The notes under the pieces: generated by a model
Told to the model about the DNA's origin: nothing
The model's input: the letters and a program-made list of their open reading frames with translations, nothing else
Databases searched by the model: none
Translations under genes and position numbers: made by a program
Source of the DNA: Oscillospiraceae bacterium
Lineage (GTDB): Bacteria > Bacillota > Clostridia > Oscillospirales > Ruminococcaceae
Length of the DNA stretch: 64,000 bases
Assembly: GCA_009776305.1 (NCBI GenBank)
Contig: WRLY01000002.1
Span: 62,001-126,000, forward strand
Direction of reading: 5' to 3'
Shown here: one piece after another, positions 40,378-49,979 of the stretch
How positions within the stretch are numbered: position 1 is the first letter of the stretch
Layout of the letters: each line of letters begins with the position of its first letter

Positions 40378-41748
40378 CTACTTTAAAAACGAATACTTTC
40401 TGTATTTTCCATTACGGCGACGACGACGTTTTTTAAATATTATGTAATTACGAATACGCAGAATAATTAAAATAACAAGCAACGCTCCTATGAACCCGAA
40501 AATCCAAAGAAAAACAACCGATATACCGCCTTTGCTTTGGTCTTGAACCGATTGAATATTATCTGCGCTTGCGGATAGGGTGTCTTCGATATTTATAATG
40601 TCTACCAACATATCTAATTCTCCCAATTTTCTATGCTCGGGATAATCAGGAAGAGAATCAGGTTGTAGCAATGTAAATACCGCATTGACCTGCGGCGGTT
40701 GGTACTCGTCGCCGTAACTTACGGTTCTGTAACTTATCTCAATATCATTTTTTGTACTTCCCTTTGGAATCAGGCAGTTAAACGGCTGTTCGGCGTACAG
40801 GTTCATCTCGGCTCGCACGCCTTCTTCGCTTGTAATTATATAATTGTCTTTCGACAGTTCATCCGCGTTAAAGCTTACATCGCTAAAGCTTTCAAAACCA
40901 TAATCCAATAACGCCGCTGTGTCTGTATATTTATCGTCGGCGGCGGCAGATTTCATAACAACGGCAATTAGCGTTCTGCCGTTTTTGCGGGCTGCCGTCA
41001 CAAGGGTATGTTGCGATTCGGGCGTCCAGCCTGTTTTACCCGCAATCACGCCGTCATATTTATACCAACCCGCTATTATAGAGTTATGACTCCAAAAAGT
41101 TCTTGCCTCGCGCTGTTTGTTGGTAGGCGGCATTTCGTATTTTTCCGCCCCGAATATTTCGGTAAATCCCGGTGTTTTTAACGCCGCCATAGTAATTACA
41201 GCCATATCATAAGCCGTCGTGTAATGTTCGGGTTCGGGCAGACCATGGGCATTTTTGAAACTTGTGTTTAATGCGCCGGCTTCTTTCGACCTTTCGGTCA
41301 TAAGCAGAGCGAAATTCTCCATAGAGCTACCGACATGTTCGGCGATGCCGTTGGCGGCGTCATTCCCCGATTCGATTGCCAGCGCGTATAAAGCCTGCTC
41401 AAGTGTTATTATTTCATCTACGTCAAGGGCAATGTGTGAGGTATCCCGCCCTATTGAAAAAACGGCGTCGTGAGACATAATTATTGTATCGCTGAGTTCA
41501 GCATTCTCTAACGCCAAAAGCCCGGTCATAATTTTAGTTATGCTTGCCGGTTCCATTTTTTTGTTCATGTTTTTTTCAAAAAGGACTTGTCCCGTATCGC
41601 CGTCAATTAACACGGCAGTTTCGGACTTTAACTGTTGTCTTAATTCTCGATTTGAGAACGGAATCGAAACGGCTCCTGCGGGAATTAAAAAACAGGCGAT
41701 TAAAACAATTATAATTAACAAAAAACTTGCAAATTTTTTTAACGGCAC
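40378..41748 (-). CDS. D-alanyl-D-alanine carboxypeptidase, DacF-type
   Basis: This is a 456-aa penicillin-binding protein that trims the terminal D-Ala from peptidoglycan pentapeptides. It has a signal peptide, active-site S69xxK72 (PASITKIM), the SGN triad motif in ESGNDAANG and KTG in VIAGKTGWTP. A PBP5-like beta domain follows, then a C-terminal transmembrane helix (VVFLWIFGFIGALLVILIIL) and a very basic tail (IFKKRRRRRNGKYRK), so it is anchored to the outer face of the membrane. It stands upstream of the ABC-F gene with no terminator seen between. Confidence 0.93.
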   Translation of the reverse strand: MPLKKFASFLLIIIVLIACFLIPAGAVSIPFSNRELRQQLKSETAVLIDGDTGQVLFEKNMNKKMEPASITKIMTGLLALENAELSDTIIMSHDAVFSIGRDTSHIALDVDEIITLEQALYALAIESGNDAANGIAEHVGSSMENFALLMTERSKEAGALNTSFKNAHGLPEPEHYTTAYDMAVITMAALKTPGFTEIFGAEKYEMPPTNKQREARTFWSHNSIIAGWYKYDGVIAGKTGWTPESQHTLVTAARKNGRTLIAVVMKSAAADDKYTDTAALLDYGFESFSDVSFNADELSKDNYIITSEEGVRAEMNLYAEQPFNCLIPKGSTKNDIEISYRTVSYGDEYQPPQVNAVFTLLQPDSLPDYPEHRKLGELDMLVDIINIEDTLSASADNIQSVQDQSKGGISVVFLWIFGFIGALLVILIILRIRNYIIFKKRRRRRNGKYRKYSFLK

Positions 41749-41799
41749 TTAATAAAAACCTCGATTTTTAAATTTTTTTGGAATCTGTGCTCAGTACCC

Positions 41800-42180
41800 T
41801 TATTCATGTATATGGGCGAAACCCTGTTCAAAAATATCATTAACATGCTTGTCTGCAAGGGAGTAGTAAACGATTTTCCCCTGTTTGCGAAACTTTACTA
41901 AATTACCGAGACGAAGGGACTTCAGTTGATGAGATATTGCCGATTTGGTCATATTTAAAAGCACCGCAAGGTCGCATACGCACATTTCGCTACAATGCAA
42001 AGCCCATAAAATTTTCACCCGCGTGGGGTCTGAAAACATTTTGTAAAGATTCGCGAGTTTTAAAAAATCTTCACCCTGCGGCATCATACTGCGGACTTTG
42101 CTGACCGATTCCTCGTGAATCACTTCGCAGTCACACTTATCGGAAATTGCCTGAATCGAGGTCGTTTGAGTCTTGGTCAA
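41800..42180 (-). CDS. ArsR/CadC-family metal-responsive repressor
   Basis: This is a 126-aa winged-helix repressor. The N-terminus has CDCEVIHEE and the recognition helix region has CSEMCVCDLAVLLNMTKSAISHQ, which together form the CadC/SmtB-type thiol site (CxC plus CxC) that binds Cd, Pb or Zn. C-terminal His residues (DKHVND and AHIHE) match a second zinc site. The start is TTG 42180 with AAAGGGGG upstream; a longer reading would cross the operator. It is divergent from the M28 peptidase. No metal efflux pump is adjacent, so its target beyond itself is not seen here. Confidence 0.88.
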   Translation of the reverse strand: MTKTQTTSIQAISDKCDCEVIHEESVSKVRSMMPQGEDFLKLANLYKMFSDPTRVKILWALHCSEMCVCDLAVLLNMTKSAISHQLKSLRLGNLVKFRKQGKIVYYSLADKHVNDIFEQGFAHIHE

Positions 42181-42199
42181 GCTTAATACCCCCTTTAAA

Positions 42200-42228
42200 T
42201 TGAGCAATTACTCAATCATAAAATGATT
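42200..42228. promoter_or_regulatory. probable ArsR/CadC operator
   Basis: An imperfect palindrome TTGAGCAATTACTCAA (42200-42215), then AATCATAAAATGATT (42214-42228). It lies between the -10 and the start codon of the repressor gene, where binding would block transcription. Confidence 0.65.
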
Positions 42229-42254
42229 ATACATTATATTTTTAAATTTGTCAA
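42226..42254 (-). promoter_or_regulatory. promoter of the ArsR/CadC-type gene
   Basis: On the minus strand TTGACA (42254-42249), 17-base spacer, TATAAT (42231-42226): a consensus sigma-A promoter. Confidence 0.85.
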
Positions 42255-42266
42255 TATACGTAATGA

Positions 42267-42295
42267 TTGACTTTTAAGCCGATACATGATAAAAT
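42267..42295 (+). promoter_or_regulatory. promoter of the M28 peptidase gene
   Basis: TTGACT, 17-base spacer, TAAAAT, 38 bases before the ATG and divergent from the repressor promoter. Confidence 0.7.
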
Positions 42296-42333
42296 AAACA
42301 AAGAAAAAAGTCAAAAAATGAGGTATATGACAG

Positions 42334-44778
42334 ATGAAGAAAATTTTACTCCCCACAATACTTGCAATATTAGTTTTTGTTACTTTTACATGCTCTGTTT
42401 ATATTTCTGTAGGAAATAAAAACCTGTATAAGATAAGAGATGATTTTGATATGGACAGGGTTTTTGATACCCTTACCGAAATATCGAGAGAACCTCGTCC
42501 GCGCGGCAGTGCTACTCATCAAAGGGTATTGGATTTTGTTTATACCGAGCTTGCGTCTTATGGAACGGAGCCTGTAATAATAGAATATATGACGACTTAT
42601 GAAGATGCAGTCAGGTTGGGAGGGTATGGCGAGGAATACACGCTGATTCCCGACACTAAGGTAACTAATATTTTAGTGGAATTTACCGGAGAAAAGTCAG
42701 ACGATATACTTTTGTTTGCCGCCCATACCGATAGTGTGCCTATGGGAGCGGGGGCGGGTGACGCCGGCGTTCCGGTTGCCGCTATGCTTGAGGTAATAAG
42801 ACAGATTAAAACGCGGGAACTCACTTTTGACAACACCGTTGTATTCCTTTTCACCGATGGGGAGGAAGAAGGCTTGCTCGGCGCTTATCTCTTTGCCGAG
42901 AGACGGCAGCCTGTCAACAATGTTGATTCAAGATTTGTGAATTTAATGGACGACGTAAAATTTGTCGCCAACTGGGAGTGCAGGGGAACAGGCGGAATGC
43001 TGAATATGTTTGAAACGACAAACGGGGAATATAACGGTATTCCAAGCGGCAATTACAATACTGTTAAACATTTCGCGAAAATTAACGATAATATTTTCGC
43101 CAATTCAATTACCGATTTCGTCTACAGCCAAATGCCAAACGGCACGGATTTTTCGGCTTTTTCGGAGCAGGGCGTACAGGGCTTGAACTTTGCCAACCTC
43201 GGAGAGGGCTATAACTACCATACCGCTAATGACAACGTCGGGAAACTTTCGGATTTAATCGTTGCCCAAAACGGCAACATGATGCTCGAGGTTCTTTACT
43301 ATTTCGGCAATCTGGATTTAAACACGCTTTACGGTGTTGAAAACAGTGCGGTTTTTTACACATGGCTAAATTTGTTTACCTTTTATTATCCGCCGTGGGT
43401 TGCTGTAGCGTTCGGGGTTTTAAGTCTGTTGTTAATCGCGACGGCTTTATTCCTTAATGCCAGGTTAAGAAAATATTCTCTAAAAGGCTTATTATTAGCC
43501 CTGCTTTCTAATATTGCAGCGGTTGTCATTTCTTTGCTGATGGCATTTTTGGTTAGAAGCGGCTTGGCTCTAATTCCGGTTTACGGCAGACTTTTAGGTT
43601 CGTATTCGTTCAGTCATTGGATTACGGTACTTGGCTTTTTGTTCTTAACCCTTGGGGTTTATGTTGCGGTTCTCGCTGTAATGAATAAGTGGCTATCGCT
43701 AAAATATAAGTCAACGCCGCAATACTTATTTTTGGCTAATTGTATTTTTATGGGTGCAATAGGTTCTTTGGGTGCTGTTTTCGCTCCCGAACTCAGCATT
43801 TTATTCTCGCCTGCGGGATTTGTCGGGGCGGTTATATTGGCGTTAAATATGGGTGTTAAGCGTGATATATCTAAATTTTACTTAGGCGTAATTCCCTGCA
43901 TTTGTATGCTTCCTTTGGCTGTGCCTTTGGCAATTTTGGCTTCCGATGCTTTGGGGCTGACTTTGGGCTGGGCGCTCGGAATAGTCCCCGTACTGGCGCT
44001 TGGTTTTATCATTCCTTATTTGTTTGAAATAGAGAGCCCAATAAAGGTTATAAGTAAAATCAACCGTTTGGTGGCGGGTGGGTTTATCCTTGCGGGACTT
44101 GTATTGATTTTGTCACTTGCCGCCTTTCCGCTTAATCTTTCCACAAATATTTACGAAAAAGCAAGCGGAATACACAAGCTTTTTAATGATGACACGATTA
44201 TTTATAGATATGACCTTGAAACCGATTCGGGAATATTTATTATGTACGACCAATCGGCTTACGAATATTTGGAAAGAGAGTACGGACTCACAGGCAGGTT
44301 TGACGCCGAGCTTAACGGTTATGTCCTTGCGCTTGACGGAGTCGCGGATTCAGATAAATTAGCCGAGCCTGAAATAATTACTTCTTATAATGGGGAATTT
44401 TTTGAGATTGACGTGCGAAAGGTTTCGGATTCAGAAGGGGCTTTTTCGTTGTTTTTCCCCTTAAACGCGAGTGATTCCGGCGCTTATACAAATATCACAA
44501 GAATAGAAGTTGAAGACGAAAACGGTAAATATTTATTTGAAGCAGAAAACTTTATGGAATATATGACCGAGCGAGGGGAAATTAAGTTCAGAAGCTTTTC
44601 GGATTCAATAATTCGTGTTTACACAAACAACGATAACGCGCTTTTATTCGGATACACGGAAAATTATTATTTAGATTTTGACGGCGCTGTATTCAAAGCA
44701 CCAAAATCAATAGAAGAAAATGAAATAAATTTAAAAACCGGAGTTGAAGTCTATAAATGGTTTTTTATAGCCCGTTAA
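42334..44778 (+). CDS. membrane-anchored M28-family metallopeptidase
   Basis: This is an 814-aa protein. An N-terminal membrane anchor (about 5-25) is followed by an extracytoplasmic M28 peptidase domain (about 50-335). All five zinc ligands are present: His/Asp in FAAHTDSVP, Asp in GAGDAGVPVA, catalytic Glu-Glu in FTDGEEEGLLGA, the acidic ligand in NWECRGTGG and His in YNYHTANDN. About eight transmembrane helices follow (about 345-600), then a beta-rich C-terminal domain (about 610-814). This layout resembles eukaryotic ER metallopeptidase 1/FXNA and bacterial M28 multi-pass proteins. The substrate is unknown. Confidence 0.88.
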   Translation: MKKILLPTILAILVFVTFTCSVYISVGNKNLYKIRDDFDMDRVFDTLTEISREPRPRGSATHQRVLDFVYTELASYGTEPVIIEYMTTYEDAVRLGGYGEEYTLIPDTKVTNILVEFTGEKSDDILLFAAHTDSVPMGAGAGDAGVPVAAMLEVIRQIKTRELTFDNTVVFLFTDGEEEGLLGAYLFAERRQPVNNVDSRFVNLMDDVKFVANWECRGTGGMLNMFETTNGEYNGIPSGNYNTVKHFAKINDNIFANSITDFVYSQMPNGTDFSAFSEQGVQGLNFANLGEGYNYHTANDNVGKLSDLIVAQNGNMMLEVLYYFGNLDLNTLYGVENSAVFYTWLNLFTFYYPPWVAVAFGVLSLLLIATALFLNARLRKYSLKGLLLALLSNIAAVVISLLMAFLVRSGLALIPVYGRLLGSYSFSHWITVLGFLFLTLGVYVAVLAVMNKWLSLKYKSTPQYLFLANCIFMGAIGSLGAVFAPELSILFSPAGFVGAVILALNMGVKRDISKFYLGVIPCICMLPLAVPLAILASDALGLTLGWALGIVPVLALGFIIPYLFEIESPIKVISKINRLVAGGFILAGLVLILSLAAFPLNLSTNIYEKASGIHKLFNDDTIIYRYDLETDSGIFIMYDQSAYEYLEREYGLTGRFDAELNGYVLALDGVADSDKLAEPEIITSYNGEFFEIDVRKVSDSEGAFSLFFPLNASDSGAYTNITRIEVEDENGKYLFEAENFMEYMTERGEIKFRSFSDSIIRVYTNNDNALLFGYTENYYLDFDGAVFKAPKSIEENEINLKTGVEVYKWFFIAR

Positions 44779-44843
44779 TACAATAATATATGTTTACACT
44801 AACAAAGATAAGCCGATTATAACAAATACGGAGGTATAAATAT

Positions 44844-45758
44844 ATGACAATCCATGAATTACAAAATGCAATCCGAAACCTAAAGCAGGAGCGGAATATT
44901 TGCTTATTGGCGCATAGTTATCAGGCGCGGGAAATTATAGAGGTAGCGGATTACAGCGGAGACTCCTACGCTTTGAGCGTAGCCGCCACCAAAGCCACTC
45001 AAAGCACAGTTATAATGTGCGGCGTTCGCTTTATGGCAGAGACGGTGAAAATACTGTCGCCTGAAAAAACAGTCTACCTCGCGAACGGTGAAGCCGGATG
45101 TCCTATGGCAGAGCAGATGGAACCCGAGCTGATTTCTGCCGTCAAGCAAAAATATCCCGATTATACCGTGGTGGCTTATATAAATACTACGGCAGAGCTT
45201 AAAGCAATCAGCGACGTCTGCGTAACCTCTTCTTCGGCTGTAAGTATTGTAAGAAAATTAGAGAATCCCAATATATTATTTATCCCCGACTGTAATCTCG
45301 GCGATTATGTAGCGAAGCAGATTCCCGAAAAAAACGTTAAGCTGTTGCAGGGCGGCTGTCCTATTCACGCCTGTGTTGATATGCGGGACGTTGAAAAGGC
45401 TAAGAAAAAAAATCCGAATGCGCTTTTGCTTATTCATCCCGAATGTCTTCCGAGCGTTGTGGCGGCGGCTGATTTTGTGGGCTCTACGTCGGCTATTATG
45501 GAATACGCAAAAAATTCCCCCGAGAGGGAATTTATAATCGGTACTGAAATGAGTATTGCCGAGCATTTGCAGTATGCCTGTCCCGACAAAAGATTCTATG
45601 TTTTAAGTCAAAAGCTACTTTGCCCTAATATGAAAATCACGACTTTGGTTGACCTGTATCATTCGCTTTCGGGGAAGGGCGGGGAGGAAATCGTTCTACC
45701 GCAGGACTTAATCAGGGACGCGAGGAAATGTATTGATGAGATGATAAGGCTGGGATGA
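44844..45758 (+). CDS. nadA: quinolinate synthase NadA
   Basis: NadA, 304 aa, condenses iminoaspartate with dihydroxyacetone phosphate to quinolinate in NAD synthesis, using a [4Fe-4S] cluster. The three cluster cysteines fall in VIMCGVRFMAETVK, GGCPIHACVD and LLCPNMKITTL. The substrate motif AHSYQAREIIEVADYSGDS is intact. GGAGG precedes the ATG. The usual partners nadB and nadC are not adjacent, which is unusual for Clostridia. Confidence 0.96.
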   Translation: MTIHELQNAIRNLKQERNICLLAHSYQAREIIEVADYSGDSYALSVAATKATQSTVIMCGVRFMAETVKILSPEKTVYLANGEAGCPMAEQMEPELISAVKQKYPDYTVVAYINTTAELKAISDVCVTSSSAVSIVRKLENPNILFIPDCNLGDYVAKQIPEKNVKLLQGGCPIHACVDMRDVEKAKKKNPNALLLIHPECLPSVVAAADFVGSTSAIMEYAKNSPEREFIIGTEMSIAEHLQYACPDKRFYVLSQKLLCPNMKITTLVDLYHSLSGKGGEEIVLPQDLIRDARKCIDEMIRLG

Positions 45759-45834
45759 ATTTTCATAAGTTTTTCGGCTCACCTTATAATTTGAGCGTTT
45801 TGTAAAATTTCAAAAAAAATTAATATTTTTTCTA

Positions 45835-45863
45835 TTGACATTTAATATTTTTTGATATATAAT
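45835..45863 (+). promoter_or_regulatory. rubrerythrin promoter
   Basis: TTGACA, 17-base spacer, TATAAT, a full consensus match. Confidence 0.88.
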
Positions 45864-45869
45864 AATAAA

Positions 45870-45891
45870 TATCAATTGATAATAATTATTA
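45870..45891 (+). promoter_or_regulatory. Fur/PerR-type operator at the rubrerythrin promoter
   Basis: TGATAATAATTATTA (45877-45891) matches the 7-1-7 Fur/PerR inverted repeat at 13 of 14 arm bases and overlaps a perfect palindrome TATCAATTGATA (45870-45881). It lies just downstream of the -10. PerR control of rubrerythrin is known in clostridia; here it is inferred. Confidence 0.6.
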
Positions 45892-45906
45892 ATAAGGAGG
45901 TTTTTT

Positions 45907-46452
45907 ATGAAAAAATTTATCTGCACCATTTGCGGCTATGTACATGAGGGTTCTGAACCGCCTGAAAAATGCCCGCAATGCAAAGCCCCCGCCTCTAAGT
46001 TCACTGAGCAGCCGGGAGAAGGGTTAGCTTTCGCCGATGAGCATCGCATAGGCGTGGCTAAAGACGTTGACCCTGAAATTGTTGAAGGGCTTCGTCAAAA
46101 CTTTATGGGTGAATGTACCGAAGTGGGAATGTATCTTGCCATGAGCCGTCAGGCAGACAGGGAGGGTTTCCCCGAAGTCGCAGAAGCCTACAAAAGGATT
46201 GCTTTTGAAGAAGCCGAACACGCCGCTAAATTCGCCGAACTTCTTGGAGAAGTCGTTGACGTTTCAACTAAGAAAAATCTTGAAATGCGGGTTTTGGCGG
46301 AACACGGAGCGACGCAGGGCAAAAAAGACCTTGCGACAAGGGCAAAACAGCTTGACCTTGATGCTATTCACGACACCGTACATGAAATGTGTAAAGACGA
46401 AGCCCGTCACGGTATGGCGTTTCAGGGCTTGCTGAAACGGTATTTTCAGTGA
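45907..46452 (+). CDS. rubrerythrin with N-terminal rubredoxin domain
   Basis: This is a 181-aa peroxide-reducing protein of anaerobes. The rubredoxin-like Fe(Cys)4 domain is at the N-terminus ([12 protein letters not shown] and [13 protein letters not shown]), ahead of the ferritin-like diiron domain with Glu/His ligands ([46 protein letters not shown]). This is the reversed order typical of clostridial 'reverse' rubrerythrins. It works in the cytoplasm in peroxide defence. GGAGG precedes the ATG. It has its own promoter and a strong shared terminator. Confidence 0.94.
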   Translation: MKKFICTICGYVHEGSEPPEKCPQCKAPASKFTEQPGEGLAFADEHRIGVAKDVDPEIVEGLRQNFMGECTEVGMYLAMSRQADREGFPEVAEAYKRIAFEEAEHAAKFAELLGEVVDVSTKKNLEMRVLAEHGATQGKKDLATRAKQLDLDAIHDTVHEMCKDEARHGMAFQGLLKRYFQ

Positions 46453-46465
46453 TTAAGTTTATCGG

Positions 46466-46510
46466 TTTAAAGAAAAAACCAATCCTTTAAGGATTGGTTT
46501 TTTCTTTAAA
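46466..46510. terminator. bidirectional terminator for rubrerythrin and the PatB-like gene
   Basis: A perfect 20-bp stem (46466-46485 with 46491-46510) surrounds a 5-base loop. The stems carry A- and T-rich outer runs in both directions. The stop codon of the convergent aminotransferase gene lies in the loop. Confidence 0.9.
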
Positions 46511-47671
46511 CGCATGCTCTAATTTTTCAAGGGCGGTATTTATTAACCCGCGTGGGCAGGCGACATTAATCCTTTGAAAGCCCTTTCCGTCTTCGCCGAA
46601 CATTGTACCCGAGTCAAGCCAAAGCCCAGCCTCATGAATTATTCTTCGGTCAAGCTCCTCCTGCGTTAGTTTATAAGCTGAAAAATCAAGCCATACAAGA
46701 TATGTACCCTGAGGCTCGATAAGTTTTACACGCGGAAGCCGCTCCTTTAAAAATTCTTTGACGGCGCTTATATTTCCTTGTAAATATATTTTAAGCTCCG
46801 TCAGCCATTCACTGCCTTTTGAATAGGCGCTTTTACAGGCGGCAAGCCCGAGAGTATTAAGTTGGCTGTAGCCGCTTTTAGCTATTTCAGATTTAAACAA
46901 ACGGCGAAGCTTTGTGTTTTTAATAAAAATATTGGCAATCTGTAATCCCGCTAAATTGAAAGTTTTACTCGGCGCGGTCATAATCACCGCGTTTTTTTCA
47001 ATATTGCCGAAACAGACATGTTCGTATCCACTCCAAACAAAGTCGCAGTGGATTTCATCGGAGATAACCAAAACGTTATTATCGGCGCAGATTTTGTTCA
47101 GGCGTTCAAGCTCGACCCTTGTCCAGACCCGCCCCACAGGGTTGTGCGGGTTGCAAAGTATAAATAATTTTACATTTTCGGTTTTAATTTTACTTTCAAA
47201 GTCGTCAAAGTCAATGCTGTAATTCCCTTCGTTATAATTAAGAGGATTCATAACTAAATTTCTGCCGTTATCGCGGATAACCTCAAAAAAAGGATAGTAA
47301 ACCGGCGTTTGAATAATTATGCCGTCGCTCGGTTGGGTGAAAGCTCGGATTGCCATGGCGATGGCGTATACCACGCCGGGGGTTTTGACAGTTTCATGTC
47401 TGCTTACGGAATAACCGTAACGTGAAAAAAACCAATCGGTAACGGCGTTGTAATAATCATTTTTTGCCTCTGTGTAGCCGAATATGCCGTGGCGGACAGC
47501 TTTTTCCACATCGACTAAAACTTCGGGCGGGGCGGGGAAGTCCATATCGGCTATCCATAAAGGAATCAAGTTCCCGGACATTTTTCGCTCGGCGGCAAAG
47601 TCGTATTTTAAAGAATCGGTGTTTTTTCTGTTTACTACAGTGTCAAAATTATATTTCATATTCTTGCTCAT
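46487..47671 (-). CDS. PatB/MalY-type C-S lyase (aminotransferase fold)
   Basis: This is a 394-aa fold-type I PLP enzyme of the MalY/PatB group, which cleaves cystathionine or cysteine at the C-beta-S bond to give homocysteine or sulfide, pyruvate and ammonia. The PLP Lys is in MTAPSKTFNLAGLQIA near residue 236, the Asn/Tyr contacts are in CNPHNPVGRVW and SDEIHCDFVW, and the terminal Arg is in FQRINVACPRG. It is next to a trans-sulfuration enzyme and cysK. The last codons and the stop are built into the shared terminator stem-loop. The start has no strong ribosome binding site; the ATG 12 bases later is an alternative. Confidence 0.9.
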   Translation of the reverse strand: MSKNMKYNFDTVVNRKNTDSLKYDFAAERKMSGNLIPLWIADMDFPAPPEVLVDVEKAVRHGIFGYTEAKNDYYNAVTDWFFSRYGYSVSRHETVKTPGVVYAIAMAIRAFTQPSDGIIIQTPVYYPFFEVIRDNGRNLVMNPLNYNEGNYSIDFDDFESKIKTENVKLFILCNPHNPVGRVWTRVELERLNKICADNNVLVISDEIHCDFVWSGYEHVCFGNIEKNAVIMTAPSKTFNLAGLQIANIFIKNTKLRRLFKSEIAKSGYSQLNTLGLAACKSAYSKGSEWLTELKIYLQGNISAVKEFLKERLPRVKLIEPQGTYLVWLDFSAYKLTQEELDRRIIHEAGLWLDSGTMFGEDGKGFQRINVACPRGLINTALEKLEHAFKEKTNP

Positions 47672-47712
47672 TTCGGTAAAATTTTACAGAACGAGATTGA
47701 TTTTGCGGGCGG

Positions 47713-48864
47713 TTATAAACCACCCTGCATGGCTTTTGCCAAATCGGCTATAATATCTTCCACCGCCTCAATTCCAACCGAGAGGCGCAACAATTTTTCA
47801 TTGATTCCCTGCGCAATTCGCCGTTCTTCAGGAACATCGGCGTGGGTTTGCATTACGGGATAGGTAATCAGTGTTTCCACACCTCCCAATGATTCTGCGT
47901 ACAGAATAAGCTTAACCCTATTCAAAATATTTCGCGCCGTTTCCGCGCTGTCTGTTGTAAACGAAATCATTGAGCCGAAACCGGACGCCTGTCGTTTTGA
48001 CAATGCATAAGCAGGGTGCTCAGGTGAACCGACATAATGAACAGAGGTAATTTTGGGCTGAATTTTCAGCCATTCAGCGATTTCAAGGGCATTTTTCTGA
48101 GCTTTTTCCATACGCACAGCTAAAGTTTTGAGTCCGCGGGTTACTAAAAATGAATCAAACGGGGAAAGCACCGCCCCTGTGGTTTTTTGAAGGAAACGGA
48201 GTTTCTCATAGATTTTAGAATCGGCGGCTACTAAAAACCCGCTTAACGTATCGTTGTGACCGCTTAAATATTTTGTACCGCTGTGAACGACTATATCGGC
48301 GCCGAGTTTTATAGGATTACAGAAATAAGGGCTCATAAAGGTATTGTCAACGATTAAAAGAATATTTCGCCCGGCTATAATTTCTTTCACCGCCACTATG
48401 TCGGTGACTTTCATCATGGGGTTGGTTGGGCTTTCAATAAAAATAGCTTTGGTTTTGTCCGAAATTGTAGATTTTAAAACCGATAAGCCCGACGTATCAG
48501 TGTAATGAACAATCAAACCGTTTTTGGCTGAAACATGGTCGAACAGTCGTACCGTTCCGCCGTAGAGGTCGTCGGTAGAGATGATTTCATCACCCGGAGA
48601 AAACAGCTCGGTAAGGGTTGAAACAGCCGCCATACCGCTTGAAAATGCCAACCCGCCTGCGCCGCCCTCTAAGGCGGCGATTAAGCTCTCGACATGTTCG
48701 CGGGTGGGGTTTCCAGAGCGTGAATAGTCATACCCCGTGCTTTCCCCGACCGAAGGGTGCGCGAAAGTAGCGGACTGGAATATAGGCGCGGCAACCGCTC
48801 CGGTACTGTGCATTTGATTTATTTTATTTCTTGCCGCGTGAATACACGCTGTTTCCTGTTTCAT
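47713..48864 (-). CDS. trans-sulfuration PLP enzyme (cystathionine gamma-synthase/lyase type)
   Basis: This is a 383-aa Cys/Met-metabolism PLP enzyme. The PLP Lys is in VVHSGTKYLSGHNDTLSG, the phosphate-binding and ring contacts in YDYSRSGNPTREHVE and FSSGMAAVSTL, and the C-terminal Arg region is LRLSVGIEAVEDIIADL. Sequence alone does not separate MetB-type synthase from MccB-type lyase. Between patB and cysK it most likely interconverts cysteine and homocysteine. It starts 41 bases before patB and follows cysK by 124 bases. Confidence 0.88.
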   Translation of the reverse strand: MKQETACIHAARNKINQMHSTGAVAAPIFQSATFAHPSVGESTGYDYSRSGNPTREHVESLIAALEGGAGGLAFSSGMAAVSTLTELFSPGDEIISTDDLYGGTVRLFDHVSAKNGLIVHYTDTSGLSVLKSTISDKTKAIFIESPTNPMMKVTDIVAVKEIIAGRNILLIVDNTFMSPYFCNPIKLGADIVVHSGTKYLSGHNDTLSGFLVAADSKIYEKLRFLQKTTGAVLSPFDSFLVTRGLKTLAVRMEKAQKNALEIAEWLKIQPKITSVHYVGSPEHPAYALSKRQASGFGSMISFTTDSAETARNILNRVKLILYAESLGGVETLITYPVMQTHADVPEERRIAQGINEKLLRLSVGIEAVEDIIADLAKAMQGGL

Positions 48865-48988
48865 AAGTATAGTCCCTTATATTGAAGTAAGCTTTGTAAG
48901 AAACAGACGATTTAAGCCGCCGTTTAACATAAACCGACCGTTTTCACCCCTTTTGGAAACGGCTGAATCGCGTATGACGTAGCATCGG

Positions 48989-49921
48989 TCATACTTCGGC
49001 GAACATTGCAGTAGAAAGATAACGCTCACCTGTGTCCGGCAGAATCACAACGATTACTTTATTTGCGTTTTCGGGTTTCTTAGCGACCTGAACAGCCGCC
49101 CAAAGCGCTGCGCCTGAAGAAATTCCGAGCAGAACACCGTCGCTTTTGGCGATTGTGCGCCCCGTTTCAAATGCGTCCTCATTTGAAACCGTAACAATTT
49201 CATCGTAAATTGCTGTATTAAGTACTTCCGGAACAAATCCCGCGCCAATTCCCTGAATCTTGTGCGGGCCGGGTGTTCCCGCCGACAAAACGGGGGAGGC
49301 GGCAGGTTCAACGGCGATTATTTTTATATTGGGGTTTTTCTCTTTTAAGTATCCGCCCGTTCCGGTAATAGTACCGCCCGTTCCGATTCCGGAAACAAGT
49401 ATATCAACTTTACCGTCGGTATCCTCCCAAATCTCGGGACCTGTAGTTTTTCTGTGTACGGCAGGATTGGCGGGATTAACGAATTGCCCCGGAATAAAGC
49501 TGTCAGGGATTTCAGCGGCAAGCTCTTCGGCTTTGGCAATCGCACCTTTCATTCCTTTCGCTCCCTCGGTCAAAACAAGCTCCGCGCCGTAGGCTTTCAG
49601 CAGGTTACGGCGTTCTACGCTCATAGTTTCGGGCATGGTCAGAATAATTTTGTAGTTTTTGGCAGCCGCAATTGAAGCTAATCCTATTCCGGTATTGCCG
49701 CTGGTCGGCTCTATTATTACCGAATCCGGTTTTAAAACGCCTCTTTCCTCCGCATCTTCAATCATTGCTTTTGCTATGCGGTCTTTTACACTTCCGGCAG
49801 GATTATAATATTCTAACTTGCCGAGCAGGGTAGCTGATAAACCTTGTTCCTTTTTAAAATTTGTTAATTCCAACAGAGGGGTTTTTCCGATTAAGTCGGT
49901 TATTTTTTGATAAGTTTTCAT
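48989..49921 (-). CDS. cysK: cysteine synthase (O-acetylserine sulfhydrylase)
   Basis: CysK, 310 aa, makes cysteine from O-acetylserine and sulfide with PLP. The PLP Lys is in [17 protein letters not shown] near residue 43, the substrate loop is [11 protein letters not shown] and the phosphate cup is [17 protein letters not shown]. The length is standard for CysK. A consensus promoter precedes it and GGAG lies before the ATG. cysK, the trans-sulfuration enzyme and the C-S lyase form a sulfur amino acid block. Confidence 0.96.
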   Translation of the reverse strand: MKTYQKITDLIGKTPLLELTNFKKEQGLSATLLGKLEYYNPAGSVKDRIAKAMIEDAEERGVLKPDSVIIEPTSGNTGIGLASIAAAKNYKIILTMPETMSVERRNLLKAYGAELVLTEGAKGMKGAIAKAEELAAEIPDSFIPGQFVNPANPAVHRKTTGPEIWEDTDGKVDILVSGIGTGGTITGTGGYLKEKNPNIKIIAVEPAASPVLSAGTPGPHKIQGIGAGFVPEVLNTAIYDEIVTVSNEDAFETGRTIAKSDGVLLGISSGAALWAAVQVAKKPENANKVIVVILPDTGERYLSTAMFAEV

Positions 49922-49979
49922 TTAGTGGGTTCTCCTTATTATAAAGTTAATAATTACAATACATATCTGCATGGTAAGA

